Shown in pieces: positions 47,953 to 59,000 of a DNA stretch of 64,000 nt; within the stretch, counting starts at the first letter, position 1; each line of letters starts with the position of its first letter. The notes under the pieces were generated by a model. The model was not told the DNA's origin and did not search any database. It saw only the letters and a program-made list of their open reading frames with translations. Both the position numbers and the translations under genes were made by a program. Location of the stretch: contig BBXU01001137.1 of NCBI GenBank assembly GCA_001598975.1, forward strand, positions 19,408 through 83,407. The letters are read 5' to 3'. The stretch comes from Parachlorella kessleri. Taxonomy: Eukaryota; Chlorophyta; Trebouxiophyceae; Chlorellales; Chlorellaceae.

Positions 47953-50900
47953 ATGACGGCGCAGGTGCGTGCTTCCTTATAACAGGTTTGCAGGTGTGGG
48001 GGACGCATAACGGGGCCCGTCTGTGACCGGGTACCAGGTAGTGCTTGAGTGCCCCTGGGTTCAACCCTTGCAGGCGCCCGCCTGGCGGCAGGAAGTCCCC
48101 TCGGATGAGGACGCCCAGCTCTACATCAGCGACGATTTTCGCATTTGGTGAGTCAGACTGGGAAGGTGGCCCTTTCCTTAGCATGTGGGGGACTGGGTCT
48201 CCATCCGATGGAAACAGATCTTGGTTGGGGTGGAGCTTCAATTTTGTCAGTGTTGCACTACTTGTGTCAGGTCAATGTCTGATGTAGGCCAGCTGGGCCC
48301 TTTGGTACTAAAAGAGTCCTCAGTTTGCCCCGCCATTCTGGCGGGTCAGACCCTCCTTGTTAATTTGGGAGGCCTAACTGCAGGTGTATGAAAGTGATCC
48401 CGTGCACGAAGAGATATGTCCACGATTGGTCAGGTGAGATGGTGTCCCCTTGCATTGCATACCGCAAGGCTGCATGGGAGAGCCATGGGTTTGGCGAATG
48501 GTCTGCAAGAGCATGGGACATGCATGGACTGCATACTGACTCTCAGCAGTTTAGAAGTAGCAGCATAGCACCCCGCTGATCAAGTACACTCCTGTCTCAG
48601 GAAAAGTTGGCAACCTTAGAGCGTGAGGCATGCGTGTCACCCTCTGATTTGAAGCAGTGCGGCAGTAGCAGCAGAGACTGTCCATGCAGTCGGCAACTGG
48701 TAGAACAGCGCAGCACGGGTAGCATAGCGCCACTTGCTGCTGGCTCGCCCCTACCATGTGCCTCACCATGCCACCAACCTTCCCTCCTTTGTGCTGCAGT
48801 GTGTCCATTTGCACATGCAGGTGAGTGTACGGGTGTGGGAACAACTGCTTCTGCCAATGATTCTGGTACTGTGCTCCAAGTCCAGCATGTGTCTATGACT
48901 GAGATGAAGAGGTGCTACGGGTGCTCGGCAGTAGATTTGGACCGCTGGGAGGCACTTTCCTACCCTCTTTTGACTAACTTTCACATGGCCAGCCACAGGA
49001 GAGAAGGCGGTGCGCCGGGACCCGCGCACCCATGAGTACACCGGCATCGCCTGCCCTGAGATGAAAAGAACTGGCTCCTGCTTGCGCGGCGACAACTGCC
49101 CCTACGCCCACAATGTTTTCGAGTACTGGCTGCACCCCACCAGGTGAATGCTGAGCGCTGGGCACTGCGACATAAACAGCACTGCTGCAGGGTCTCGCAC
49201 AAGCTGGTGTCTGAGATCAGCACTCCTGCCGTGCACCATTAGACTCGTGGGTGGCTGCGACAGTGCTGGCGTTGTGAGGGTCCTGGCCAGGGAAGAAATT
49301 TCTAGACTTAGATTTGAACGAAGTGTGGGAGGTCTTCCATGCATAGCGGTTTTTTCTGTGCCTGCTGTTTGCCAGGTCTTCTGACTGTGTGGGCCTTCTT
49401 GCTGTCCTTAGTGTCATCCTGGGCTTTGCAGTACAGCCCTCCAAGATACATACGCAGGCACACCTAGCAGTGCGATGAGTGTGTGGCCCTTGCTAGCCCT
49501 GCCTTAGAACAGTGTGTACCAACCCCACCTGGGATGGACCCATGTGACAGGTACCTGCACCCACTCCCTGTCTGTCTCTTGCCTGGCCTTCTGCCCGCCA
49601 GACGTTTGAAGGGCAGTATCCTGCGGTCGGTGCCCTGAGTGCTGCCTGGGTTCAGTCACGTTGCCCTGCCCTGCTGGGCCCCCTCCCCTGCAGGTACCGC
49701 ACCCAGCTGTGCAACGACGGCCCCGGCTGCAGCCGCAGCATCTGCTTCTTCGCTCACAACCTTGATGAGCTGCGCACGCCCGCGGTCAAGCCCTACGTCT
49801 CACCCGAGGCCCTGGCACGCTCCTCGCTGGCAGCCATCCAGCAGAACCCCCACCCCCTGGCCCAGCAGCTGGCCAGCCCTTTCCGCACCGGCAGCGGGGC
49901 CGGCGGGGCGGCTGCCGGCCCAGCAGGCCGCGGCCGGTCCAGCGGGGATGGAGCAGCAGCGCCGCCCTTCTCGGCCAGGCCAGGCCCGGGTGCTGCACAG
50001 CAGCAGGGACCCTGGGGAACGGCAGCTGCTCGCTTGGCCGCGCCGCAGAACAGGCAGGCTGGGCAGCCGGCCGCCTGGCACGACAGCATGGGCCCTGCCA
50101 CGCCACGCCAGCTCCACCAGCCACAGCAGCCTCTGCGCCTGTCCGCAGACTATCCAACCTATATTCCCGCGCATGGCGGCCGCGGCCCGGCAACTGGGTT
50201 CCTGTCACAGGGCCAGGCGGGGCCATCTATGGGCCACTACAGCGGCCCCGCTGGGGAAGCGACACCTGCGAATCCAGTTGGTGGGGGGTTGGCGTTGCAA
50301 GCTGGGCCCTCTGGCATGGGGAACTGGGTGGATGCCCAGCAGCAGGGCGGCATGGGGCTGGGTGTGGCTGCTACGCCTGGGGCTTGGTCCGGGGTGGGCA
50401 TGCCCGCAGGGCGGGGATCCTGGGGTGCGCAGGACCCATATGCTGCCGCTGGCACTGGCGCCTGGATTCCCCAGGGTGCGGGAGCCATGGACGCGACTGC
50501 CGCGCTGCAAGCTGCCCTCCGCCTGTCCAGCAGCAGCATGTCAGCAGACTCTGCGGCGGACATGGCTGCGCTGGCCAGAGGCATGTCAGACGCGTCGACC
50601 CACAGCGCAGCGCTGCTGCAAGCCGTGCTATCAGGGCGCATGTCGGGGAGCAGCACGAGCGAGGGGATTGACCCTTCCGCGCTGGCGGATGCTGTGGCCC
50701 TGGCTAACAGGCTGTCTGATGCCTCCATGGGTGCCGCCAGTGCCCTCTCTGACAGACTCTCCTCTGAGAGCCTGCTGGCCTCAGCCGTGGGCACCCCCAG
50801 CAGCCGCCTGCTGACAGGGCAGCAGGGCATGGGCACAGCAGGCGAGGCAGCGGCAGCAGCAGCAGCAGCAGGGCTGGCTGCTCACCAGCTGTCGTCTGCT

Positions 50901-51942
50901 GCCCAGGAGGCCGCTGCAGGTGGCGCCACACTGGGCTCAGCAGAGCCAGGGTTTGCTGGGCCGCTGCAGCGCTATGGCAGCAATGTCAGCCTGGGCGCTA
51001 GCAGGCGCTCGATTGGCGGGAGGAGCAGCCGCGGCAGCGGTGACGTGGGAGCGGAGGAAGCGGCTACCATGGCTCCCCAGGAGCAGATGCCAGGTCAGCC
51101 CGGGTCCACAAGAGGGGATGGCAGCTTGACAGGGCACGGCAAGATTACAGTGTATGAGTCCACGCCATTGAGGTCCCATCAGAGAGTTGTGTGCACAGAA
51201 GGCAACCTTGTGCCGACGGTTTGTGATGTGCCGGGCTTCAACCCCCCCGGGGCCCAACCTTACAGACTCCCATCTGGGTGGACAAGGGCCCTTGACCCTG
51301 TGGGCGTCTCCACCATGGTTTGCGCTCGCAGTCACTATTGCTAGTTTCAGGCTGCCAGCTGGCCAGCCCACAAGAGTGCTAGCAGTGCTGCTGCTGCTGC
51401 CAAGCCTCTGCCCCTGCTGCTTCAGGCACGGCCCCTGAAGAGGGTTTGGCCCAGGCGCTTGCCAACATGAAGATGGCACTCACCCACCAGCAGTTGGCAG
51501 CTACCACCAGCACGGTACGTCGCGGTAGTGTGGAGTATATCCGGTGCACATTGCAGCACATCCAGGAAAGCCCCGTAGGCCCGGTAGGGATAGCGGGGCA
51601 GGCTGTTGTGTATGGGTTGAGGTCGTGGGCCTCCAGCTTGTGTGATGCTTGCCGCAAGAGTGTGGCTGGGCATGGTAAGATGGTAAGCTTGCCACAGAGG
51701 CCCCAGGAAAGCCAGTCGGTGCTGCCGGTCTGGAGGCTGCTTATATGCCCTCGCCCTGTGTCATGCTTATCTTGTCCCCTTTTCCAACCCTGCACTTAAT
51801 CCCCTCTGCGCTACCCTCCCTTGCTCTGCAGAATCACGAGGTGGTCATCTCAACCCTGCACCAGGTTCTCAGGGATGCGGCTGCCCAGCACGCCAGTAAC
51901 ATGGGCCAGGGTGCGGAGGCAGGCGTCGATGCCCACCCCTGA
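47953..51942 (+). CDS. RR-TZF CCCH tandem zinc-finger protein (plant type)
   Basis: Probable RNA-binding regulator of mRNA turnover or translation. Eight exons: 47953-47964 (or an earlier start), 48074-48147, 48384-48433, 48800-48820, 48999-49143, 49694-51093, 51426-51514, 51832-51942, about 633 aa. The arginine-rich unit matches C-x5-H-x4-C-x3-H ([20 protein letters not shown]), followed by [11 protein letters not shown]. The fingers are C-x8-C-x5-C-x3-H ([20 protein letters not shown]), then exactly 16 residues, then C-x5-C-x4-C-x3-H ([16 protein letters not shown]), the textbook plant RR-TZF spacing. The following ~470 residues are Gly/Ala/Ser/Gln-rich, with repeated short LSD/MSDAS and LSS segments, then a helical C terminus ([19 protein letters not shown]). 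The 21-nt exon encodes the CPFAHA core. The first exon is the weak point. Confidence 0.9.
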
Positions 51943-53947
51943 AAGGCGCAATGTTGCGCAATGGCCTGTGTGGCAAGCTGGGTGGCAGGTGACGGAGAGG
52001 CTTGTATGGACAAGCGGTGGAAGGTTGGCGCAACTGGGAGTGTATGTAGTACGCAGACGCTGCCGCATCACCATGCCAGTTGATGGCAAACGCTTGGTAG
52101 CGTTGGCTTGGGTGCTCAAGCTAGCTGGAGTGGAGGGAGCAAGGCGTGGCGCCAAGCTGCGCTCGGAGGCAGCCCAACTCTGGGAGGCGACCCCGTGCAG
52201 GTATTGTAGCCTTGCCTGTGTTGTGATTTCATGTGTAGATGAGGCCTGCAAAGGTTGGTGGTGGCTGATGACATGTGTTGCTCTCCTTCATCCCCTAGCA
52301 GTTGTTGTTGTAGTATTGTTCTCCTCTCCTTCTGTGTACACTAGCGTGACCTTGCAGAACGTCTACGCTCCCCAGTGCCCTGCTCCATGCCAGGTTGGTC
52401 CTGAACCCCATCTGTTTCTGAACGGCCACCGTACGAAACGAGCATTTGTGCATCCTTGGTTTTGAGTATCGGCTGCAATAAGCTGCTCCAGGACCCCGGG
52501 CGATGTGTCATCATGTAGTCGTAGCCCTTGAATTGAGTCTTCTTTTTTCTCAGCATGCCTTTTGGACTCCTGACTTTGCGCCATTCCGTTGCACGGCTTT
52601 GGTTGCACCTGTGTCTTGGATACTGGACCAGGCATCTTGACGGCCTTAAGGGCTGTATTGCATCTTTCTAGTAGGTGTGCATGTGACAGCAGCAGCGTGG
52701 CAGCAGATGTGTGCTGGCACCTGCTGCTCCTTCCATGGCTTGGGTAGGTGTGATTCGAGATTGTGCTCCGTATGTGACCCTGCAGGCTGTTTTGGGTGTG
52801 TTTGGCCTGTCTTTCAGAGTGTGGTTGGCAAACGCATGCGGTGCCGCAGTGACAGCCTCTGGCAACAATGAATGTTTGGGTAACTGTTCAGGCATCCGCT
52901 CCTAAACTCTGACTCGCCAAACAATTTTTTCACTTTCTCTGTTGTGGTGTTTGCTCTGGTGCCCTCGCTTCTGCTTTGCCGCTAGCAGGAAGTTCTAGTG
53001 GTTTGTTGCTCCCTGTGCCCTCTCACTTTTGAGCTTGAACGTTGTGAAATGGTTTAGTTTGCTGACCCTGGGCGTATTTTGAATGTGTACACTAGTGTGG
53101 CCACAGTGTTGTTGAGAGTAGCGGCGGGTTGTGCGATCTGTGATTCACCTGGCCTGGTCTGGCCGGGCGTGGTGCAAGGGGTGCTCTTTGGGGCGCCTCA
53201 CCTTGTTGTGCCATCTCTGCATGCCTACGGTGGTTGGCATATATGTGGTCAGTCTTGCTTGCTGGTGCTTCGACTGTTTCATCTGGGGATGTTTTGCAGC
53301 GCACAGCAGGGCTTGTTTTAGGCGAAGATGTGACCTGTAACTCCAACTCAGCATAGCATGCCAGCTTGGACCGTGGTACTAGGAATGAAAAGGATGGTAC
53401 GGTACGAAACACAAAGGCGAGAACAGCGTGAGCCATTTGGAAGACAACAGAAGTCGAGTTGCCAACACTTCGATCTCAGTCCCTCGTCTTTCGGCCAAGG
53501 TAAGCGCGTCGACTCCACTCCTGCGACCAGTGACTGTACGAAGACAAGACCAGTGTTCGGGAAGCCTGCCCAGGCTGATCGGCGGTCTATGCCTCGCTGT
53601 GGTGTCTGTGCAGGTTGGACCTGTTGCAACGCGGCTTGTTCATCCTTGTCGCCGTGTTGTTTGCAGCCCCGTTCCGGGCACCACCAGGTGCAGAGTTCTC
53701 GTACTATTGCCGTCATGTCACACTAGCAACTGCCCCACCTCCACTTTTAAAGTTGTATGGACCCATGCTCTCGCACCAAGCCGGGCCATCCTGTACCACC
53801 CTTGGACCATACCTTCATCCTTGCCAGCCCTCTGAACATACAACCTGCAGGTACTCAAGAAGAACTACCGCCTGGCCCTAGCCTGCAATCCATGACAGCC
53901 GCAGCACGCCTTCACTGCCCCTGAACTTCACTGCCGCGCGTAGCCCT
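51943..53947. other. Region after RR-TZF: 3' UTR and possible small membrane-protein exons
   Basis: T-rich, UTR-like to about 53300. An exon-like block at 53630-53692, between an acceptor and a donor, encodes a hydrophobic segment (LFILVAVLFAAPF). An ATG at 53386 opens a basic ORF ending at a good donor (53498-53503), but the phase does not join to the hydrophobic block. A small membrane protein may exist; I could not model it. Confidence 0.35.
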
Positions 53948-54679
53948 ATGAGCTTCCTTGGGGCAAGCTCCGCTGGCCAGTTGGAACAGCCAGAGGTCAC
54001 CTCCCAGCCACCCCAGACGTGGAAAAGCGGCAGCACGGGCGCTAGCGTGGACACCTCTGTAGCCGCCAGCGTAGTTGCCTCCGCGGCCGCACTGCCCGCG
54101 TCCATCATACTCCCCTGCCCCAGCGGGTACCTGGTCGTGCGCCGCACCCGGCAGTATGCTGTGCGCAGCGCCAGCAGCCCGATAACGCAGCCCTCGGCTG
54201 CCAGCCGCCTGCGTGAGCTGCTAGCCAGGCTCCAGCGTGACGCGCGTGATAGTGCTGGGCTAGGAGATGCAGGGGAGGCACAGCACCGTGCCGCTCCTGT
54301 GGCGGCTGCACCCAGCCAGCTGCCACTGCCAACAGCGCAGCAGTGGCCGGCATCTCTGAACCTGGGGCCTGCTCAGAGGGCGCCGCCTACCTACCCCTCC
54401 CGCCTCGCAAAGTGTCAGCAGCATCCCCTGCTGCTGCCGCAGCAGCAGGCACCATTGCAGCAGCAATGGCCGCGGCAGTGCCAGCAGCTTGCTGTTGAGG
54501 CTGCAGTCAGCTGCTCGCCGTCCCCCATGCCTTCTTTGGCTCGTAGTCCACAGCAGCCCGCCACCAGCTGCAGCAGTACCAGCAGTGCTAGCAGCAGCGC
54601 AGCAGCACTAGCAGTGGTGTGTTCAGGCCTCCAGCCCGCAACGCCAGTGCCTGAGCAGCAAGCCAGCAGGCTGTCCTAA
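53948..54679 (+). CDS. Hypothetical Gln/Ala/Ser-rich ORF, 243 aa
   Basis: An open frame from ATG to TAA with Ala-, Gln- and Ser-rich low-complexity composition like the disordered parts of other proteins here. One more structured piece is CPSGYLVVRRTRQYAVRS followed by a helix, SRLRELLARLQRDARDS. No family recognised. It could be a real single-exon gene, the last exon of a gene whose earlier exons lie at 53386-53880, or a chance ORF in GC-rich DNA. It is the one exception to strand alternation, which itself lowers confidence. Confidence 0.4.
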   Translation: MSFLGASSAGQLEQPEVTSQPPQTWKSGSTGASVDTSVAASVVASAAALPASIILPCPSGYLVVRRTRQYAVRSASSPITQPSAASRLRELLARLQRDARDSAGLGDAGEAQHRAAPVAAAPSQLPLPTAQQWPASLNLGPAQRAPPTYPSRLAKCQQHPLLLPQQQAPLQQQWPRQCQQLAVEAAVSCSPSPMPSLARSPQQPATSCSSTSSASSSAAALAVVCSGLQPATPVPEQQASRLS

Positions 54680-56085
54680 CAAGATGTTGACACAGCACAG
54701 CTCGTTGCCTGCTCTACAACCTGGCCCTACCGACGGTGGGAGCGAGCAATGCAGCTCAGCACTGCCGCATGTTTTGTTCGATCTTCGCATGCGAAGCAGC
54801 CACGATGTCGTCCCCCGCAGGTTGAGCAGCATTGCTCAAGGGCAGGAAGTGGTGGGTTGCACAAACGCATGAGGATGGATGGGAGCCCGAGAAGTGGGCT
54901 CCGTCTGCACGCTGTCCACACAACCTGAACTGCCCTAGCTTGGCTTTTGTCGGGTGCCCAGGCTCCCAGTGCAGCTCTGCGTGCACTGGTGCGACAGGGC
55001 TCCTGGCCTTGGTGGAATCCCTGCGTCAACTTGTTGAACCAGAAGGCTTGGGCTGCTACCTCGTTTTAGACGACCTGCATGTTGTAGGCTTCATTGCCCT
55101 TGTGAAGTCAGTCATGTTGGCTGTCGTTTGTGATTTGGCATTTCCCCAGGCAGAGGCTCGATATGCCTGTGGTTGGCAGCAACGGTCAATAGAACTTGCT
55201 CGTGGTCATGTACTGGCCCACTAGGTGGTGAAGCTGACTCAGAGGCTGTAGCAAAGCTTGGTCGTTTGGATTGTGGCTCACATTTTGGCTTCCCCTTGCC
55301 GCTAACAGTTGGGTGTTCGATGCCCTGGAAGTTGCAGCCTTGTGCTGGTGTTTGCTCAGTAAGACTTGCTTTGCACTGTGTGTTTCTGCTTGGCTTATGT
55401 CTAGCCACGGATTCTAGGCACCACTATGCTACAATATCAGTATGACGATTTGGGACCATTGTGCCAGCCTGAGCGACAACTCCTGAAATAGACAAACAGT
55501 ATATACTCTAGGCCATTGACGGTTGTTGTAGAATTGCCACTGTTCAGGTAGAGGTTTGCCAGTGCATGCCTATGCCTTGCAACACGTCGCCTGCAGTGTT
55601 CTTGCCTAACTTCATAGCAATTTGCACATTTCAATGTGCGCGTCTTGTGACTGTCATTGTTTCAATTGCTGCCAGCTTAAACTGTTGTTGCTGCTGACAA
55701 GTATTAAGTGCACCTATGCTGGCTCAGCACACGTGGTTTGGTATTCTAAGCATACCCAAATGCAATTGCTATTCTAAGCATACCCAAATGCAGGGAGACA
55801 CATGTAGAAGGCAGTCACTCGGGAATACCAACTGCCAGGTCTAGCTGAGGGTCAGAAGCAGAGTCCTTATGGAATATGAGTCACGTGCATCAACCAGAGC
55901 TACAGCAGGCAACAACTTACACTCTGCCATGGCTAGTGTACATCCTCTGTGCGCGCAATCAACAGGAAACCCTGCCTGTCCATACAGTCCTTTGATGAGT
56001 TGCCCACCACCCTTCACACAGATATGTGCAGATATTAATATAGCCAGTACGCACTCCTACACCCTCCCCAAGCCTATGCATGCGA
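54680..56085. other. Convergent intergenic region before MUTYH 3' end
   Basis: No convincing gene. It contains a tandem duplication at 55742-55792 and a candidate minus-strand TGTAA polyadenylation signal for MUTYH at 55917-55921 (TTACA on plus), 165 bp past the stop codon. Confidence 0.5.
55742..55792. repeat. 28-bp tandem duplication
   Basis: Two copies of TATTCTAAGCATACCCAAAT plus flank, at 55742-55769 and 55770-55792, identical over 23 bp. Confidence 0.9.
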
Positions 56086-59000
56086 CTAGCCTGCAGTTGG
56101 CGCCTCCCCAGCCCTAGCCTTCCTCTTCGCAAAGACGCCCTTTGATGCCCCAGTGAACACCTTAGCTGCCTCGCTACGTGCCACTGCCTTCTGTAGCAGC
56201 CCCCACACCTTGCGCACGCTACTGCTCAACCCCTTGCTCTCCAGCTCGGCGTACCCCAGCCACTGCAGGCCACTGCTGCTGCCGGTGGCCCCGCAGCCGC
56301 CGCCCCGGCAGTCTTCACCGCTGGCGAGGCTGGACGGGGGGTGGCTATTGTGGTTGGTAGTGCTGATGCCGGCGTCACCCTTGCCGCGGGGTGTGGGCAG
56401 GTCGTGTAGGCAGCCCTGCAGGGTGCAGTGGACCGGCCGGCCCTGATGTTACAGGCATGGGCTGGTGTTGCAGCTTGCCTTCTTTCTTCTTCTACTGGAG
56501 CTCCTTGCGAAGCCATGCCTTGGGCAGGCAAGTGGGAGCAGCAGCCCATGCCTTGGCATGCTCGCAGGCGCGGTCAACACTCCATGCAGGAACCTGGTTC
56601 CGTGTGCAACAGGAACGCAGCAGGGCGCTCATTAGTACCATGCTGGCTGGTTCCTGGTGCGTGCCTGCTGCCTCGCTGTACCTTGGCTCGCGCTGGTCCC
56701 CAGCGTGTGCTCAGGCACCCCAGACTCAAGGCCACTAAAACCGCCAACCCAGGCAGCACTGAAACCTTTGGTGATTGCAAGCTTAAACCACCAAACCAGG
56801 CAGCGCGCACCTGCAAGACCACCCTCTCCACCTTCAGGGTCATTCGGATGTGGGAGAACACATGGACCAGGTCGCCAAGGCTGGACCGGCTAAGCAGCTG
56901 CACGCGCGGCCGCCCAGCTGCTGCGCCTGCTGTGCCTGCTGCTGGCGGCGCGGTGGCTGCGCCTTCTCCTCCACCAACTGCACAGGGTGGAGGCGATGAA
57001 AGCTGCCACACCCTTGCAGGTCCAGTGCCACACGATGGACGAGAGAGCCCTTGGCTTTGGGCGGCATGGGGCTGCAAACACAGTACTAGATGGAAGAAAG
57101 GGTAGGTGTTGGCGATAGTGGGCAGCATGCCTGGGAGGCGAAAGATCAATGCCCGTCATACGTCATCTGCTCTGCTGCAACCCTGTAGTCTAACTACGTG
57201 CTCACCTTGCACCTCTGTCGGCTCCCGTAGCCCTTCCTGCTCCCCCTCCCGCTGCTGCTGCTGGTGCCCCTCCTCTCGCCGCCGCCGCCGCTCCCCGGCC
57301 GCAGCCGCTCGACTTGCTCCTGCTCCTCCTGCTGCTGCCGCTGGCTGCTGCTCCACGTCAATGGCCAGGAGCGTCTCGAGGTAGCGGCTCATGGCCTGCT
57401 CAAGCTGCGGCCGCTTGGACGTGGCTGGCATTTCAAGCAGGGGGAACTCCCACAAGCCTGCGCCAGTGGTGTGTACACCCAGGAGGGTGGCAAGGTGCTC
57501 TATGCCTAGGCAGTGGGATGAGGCAAGTTGCTCGCAGGCCTCCAATTTAACAAGCCCAAAGCCATGTGGCAGCAGGAAGGCCAAGGAAGGCAGCAGAGAG
57601 AGGGTGGACTCTCGCATGCACCCCAGTGCAAACACCTTGACACTGCCTAGAGCGCACCCTTGCGCTCATCTCAGGCAACACAACCAACGGTGCGGTGTGC
57701 CCTTCCAGGATTCCAAGGAAGACCGCTGGCACCACTGGCTTCGAGGTTGTACATGGCACACAGGCTGGGTCCGGCCAGCTACCCATCTGTGCACCGCATG
57801 GCGCGGTCTGCTTTGCTTGCTTGCCTGCCATCCCCGCGGACCGCCATCGCTCGCCCATTTGCAGACGAACCCGACCAGCCACCAGCACTAGCCCACTTGA
57901 GAACACCATAGCTCAGGCCAGCCACCACCTGGTTCCTACCTTGCAGTCTACAGACACCAATGACTACAACCCACGACGTGATACACACCGCACGCTCACT
58001 TGCCTGCAAGCAGCCCGTCCTTGGGCCGCTGTACGAGGAGAAACTTGGCGTCAGCCACTGCTGCTGCGTCGCTGCCTGGGGCCACCAGCTGCACCACCGC
58101 CACAGCCACGGTCACCTCCCGCCTCTCAGCCTTCTCCACCTGCAGCACGCAATACGCAGCGGTCGGGCCGTCTTTTGCAGTCTTCGCGGCCACGTTGCCA
58201 TGGCAGTCCGTGCATAGAACTCCACACCTGCCTCCACTGCTGCTTAGCCGAGACTCGCCTGCCAGGTGGGGAAAAGATACCGGTGGAGAGTCTAACAGCT
58301 GCATGCTTGCTATGTGGGGCACACTAAGAGTGTTGACAGTGAGGATTACAGTAGCAGCTGGCTCTAACCACGCCAAATTGCCAACCCCGCACATTTACCT
58401 AACCACCCACCCACCCACGTATTGCCCCCTCTCTCTCACCTTAGCTGGGTAATCTAGCACGCTGGGCGCCTTGGCCGCAGCGGGGGCGCCGCCTGCCGCC
58501 TGGTGCTGCTGCACAGCCTTGAAGGCGGAGCAGCAGGCGCTCACCGGGCAGGCTGCGCACTGCGGCTGGGTGTTGGGCACGCAGACTGTAGCGCCAAGCT
58601 CCATCATAGCCTAAAGGGAGGGCGGGGCAAAGGCAGGGGCTGCGGCACGGTTACATTGCTGCCGGCCAAGTGAGATACCCTGGCGCCAAGCTCCATGAAG
58701 GACTGAAGGGAGGGAGAGGGAAACCAGGGCAGCGGGCTCGATAACAACAGTTGTAACAGCTACAAGTCATTGCGTTGCTCCTGCCGCTTGCAGTGCCCCC
58801 CGCATCCTGCCCATCCTCTAAAACCCACCCACACACGCCTACCTGGTTGAAGTCTCCCGGGCGGTCGGGGTGTACAAGCGCTGCCGCCAGCTCCCCAAAC
58901 AGCTTCACTGCCGCGCCGCTGCGGGGGTCGGCTCCCACCCGCCGCAGGCGTGCCAGCACCCTCACCACGTTGCCGTCCACCACAGCGCAGCGCTCGCTGC

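Noticed and set aside
57156..57635. Charged Arg/Glu/Gln-rich ORF considered as a separate coiled-coil gene
   Set aside because: It is exon 8 of MUTYH plus flanking intron; the phase joins to the Nudix-like halves on both sides.
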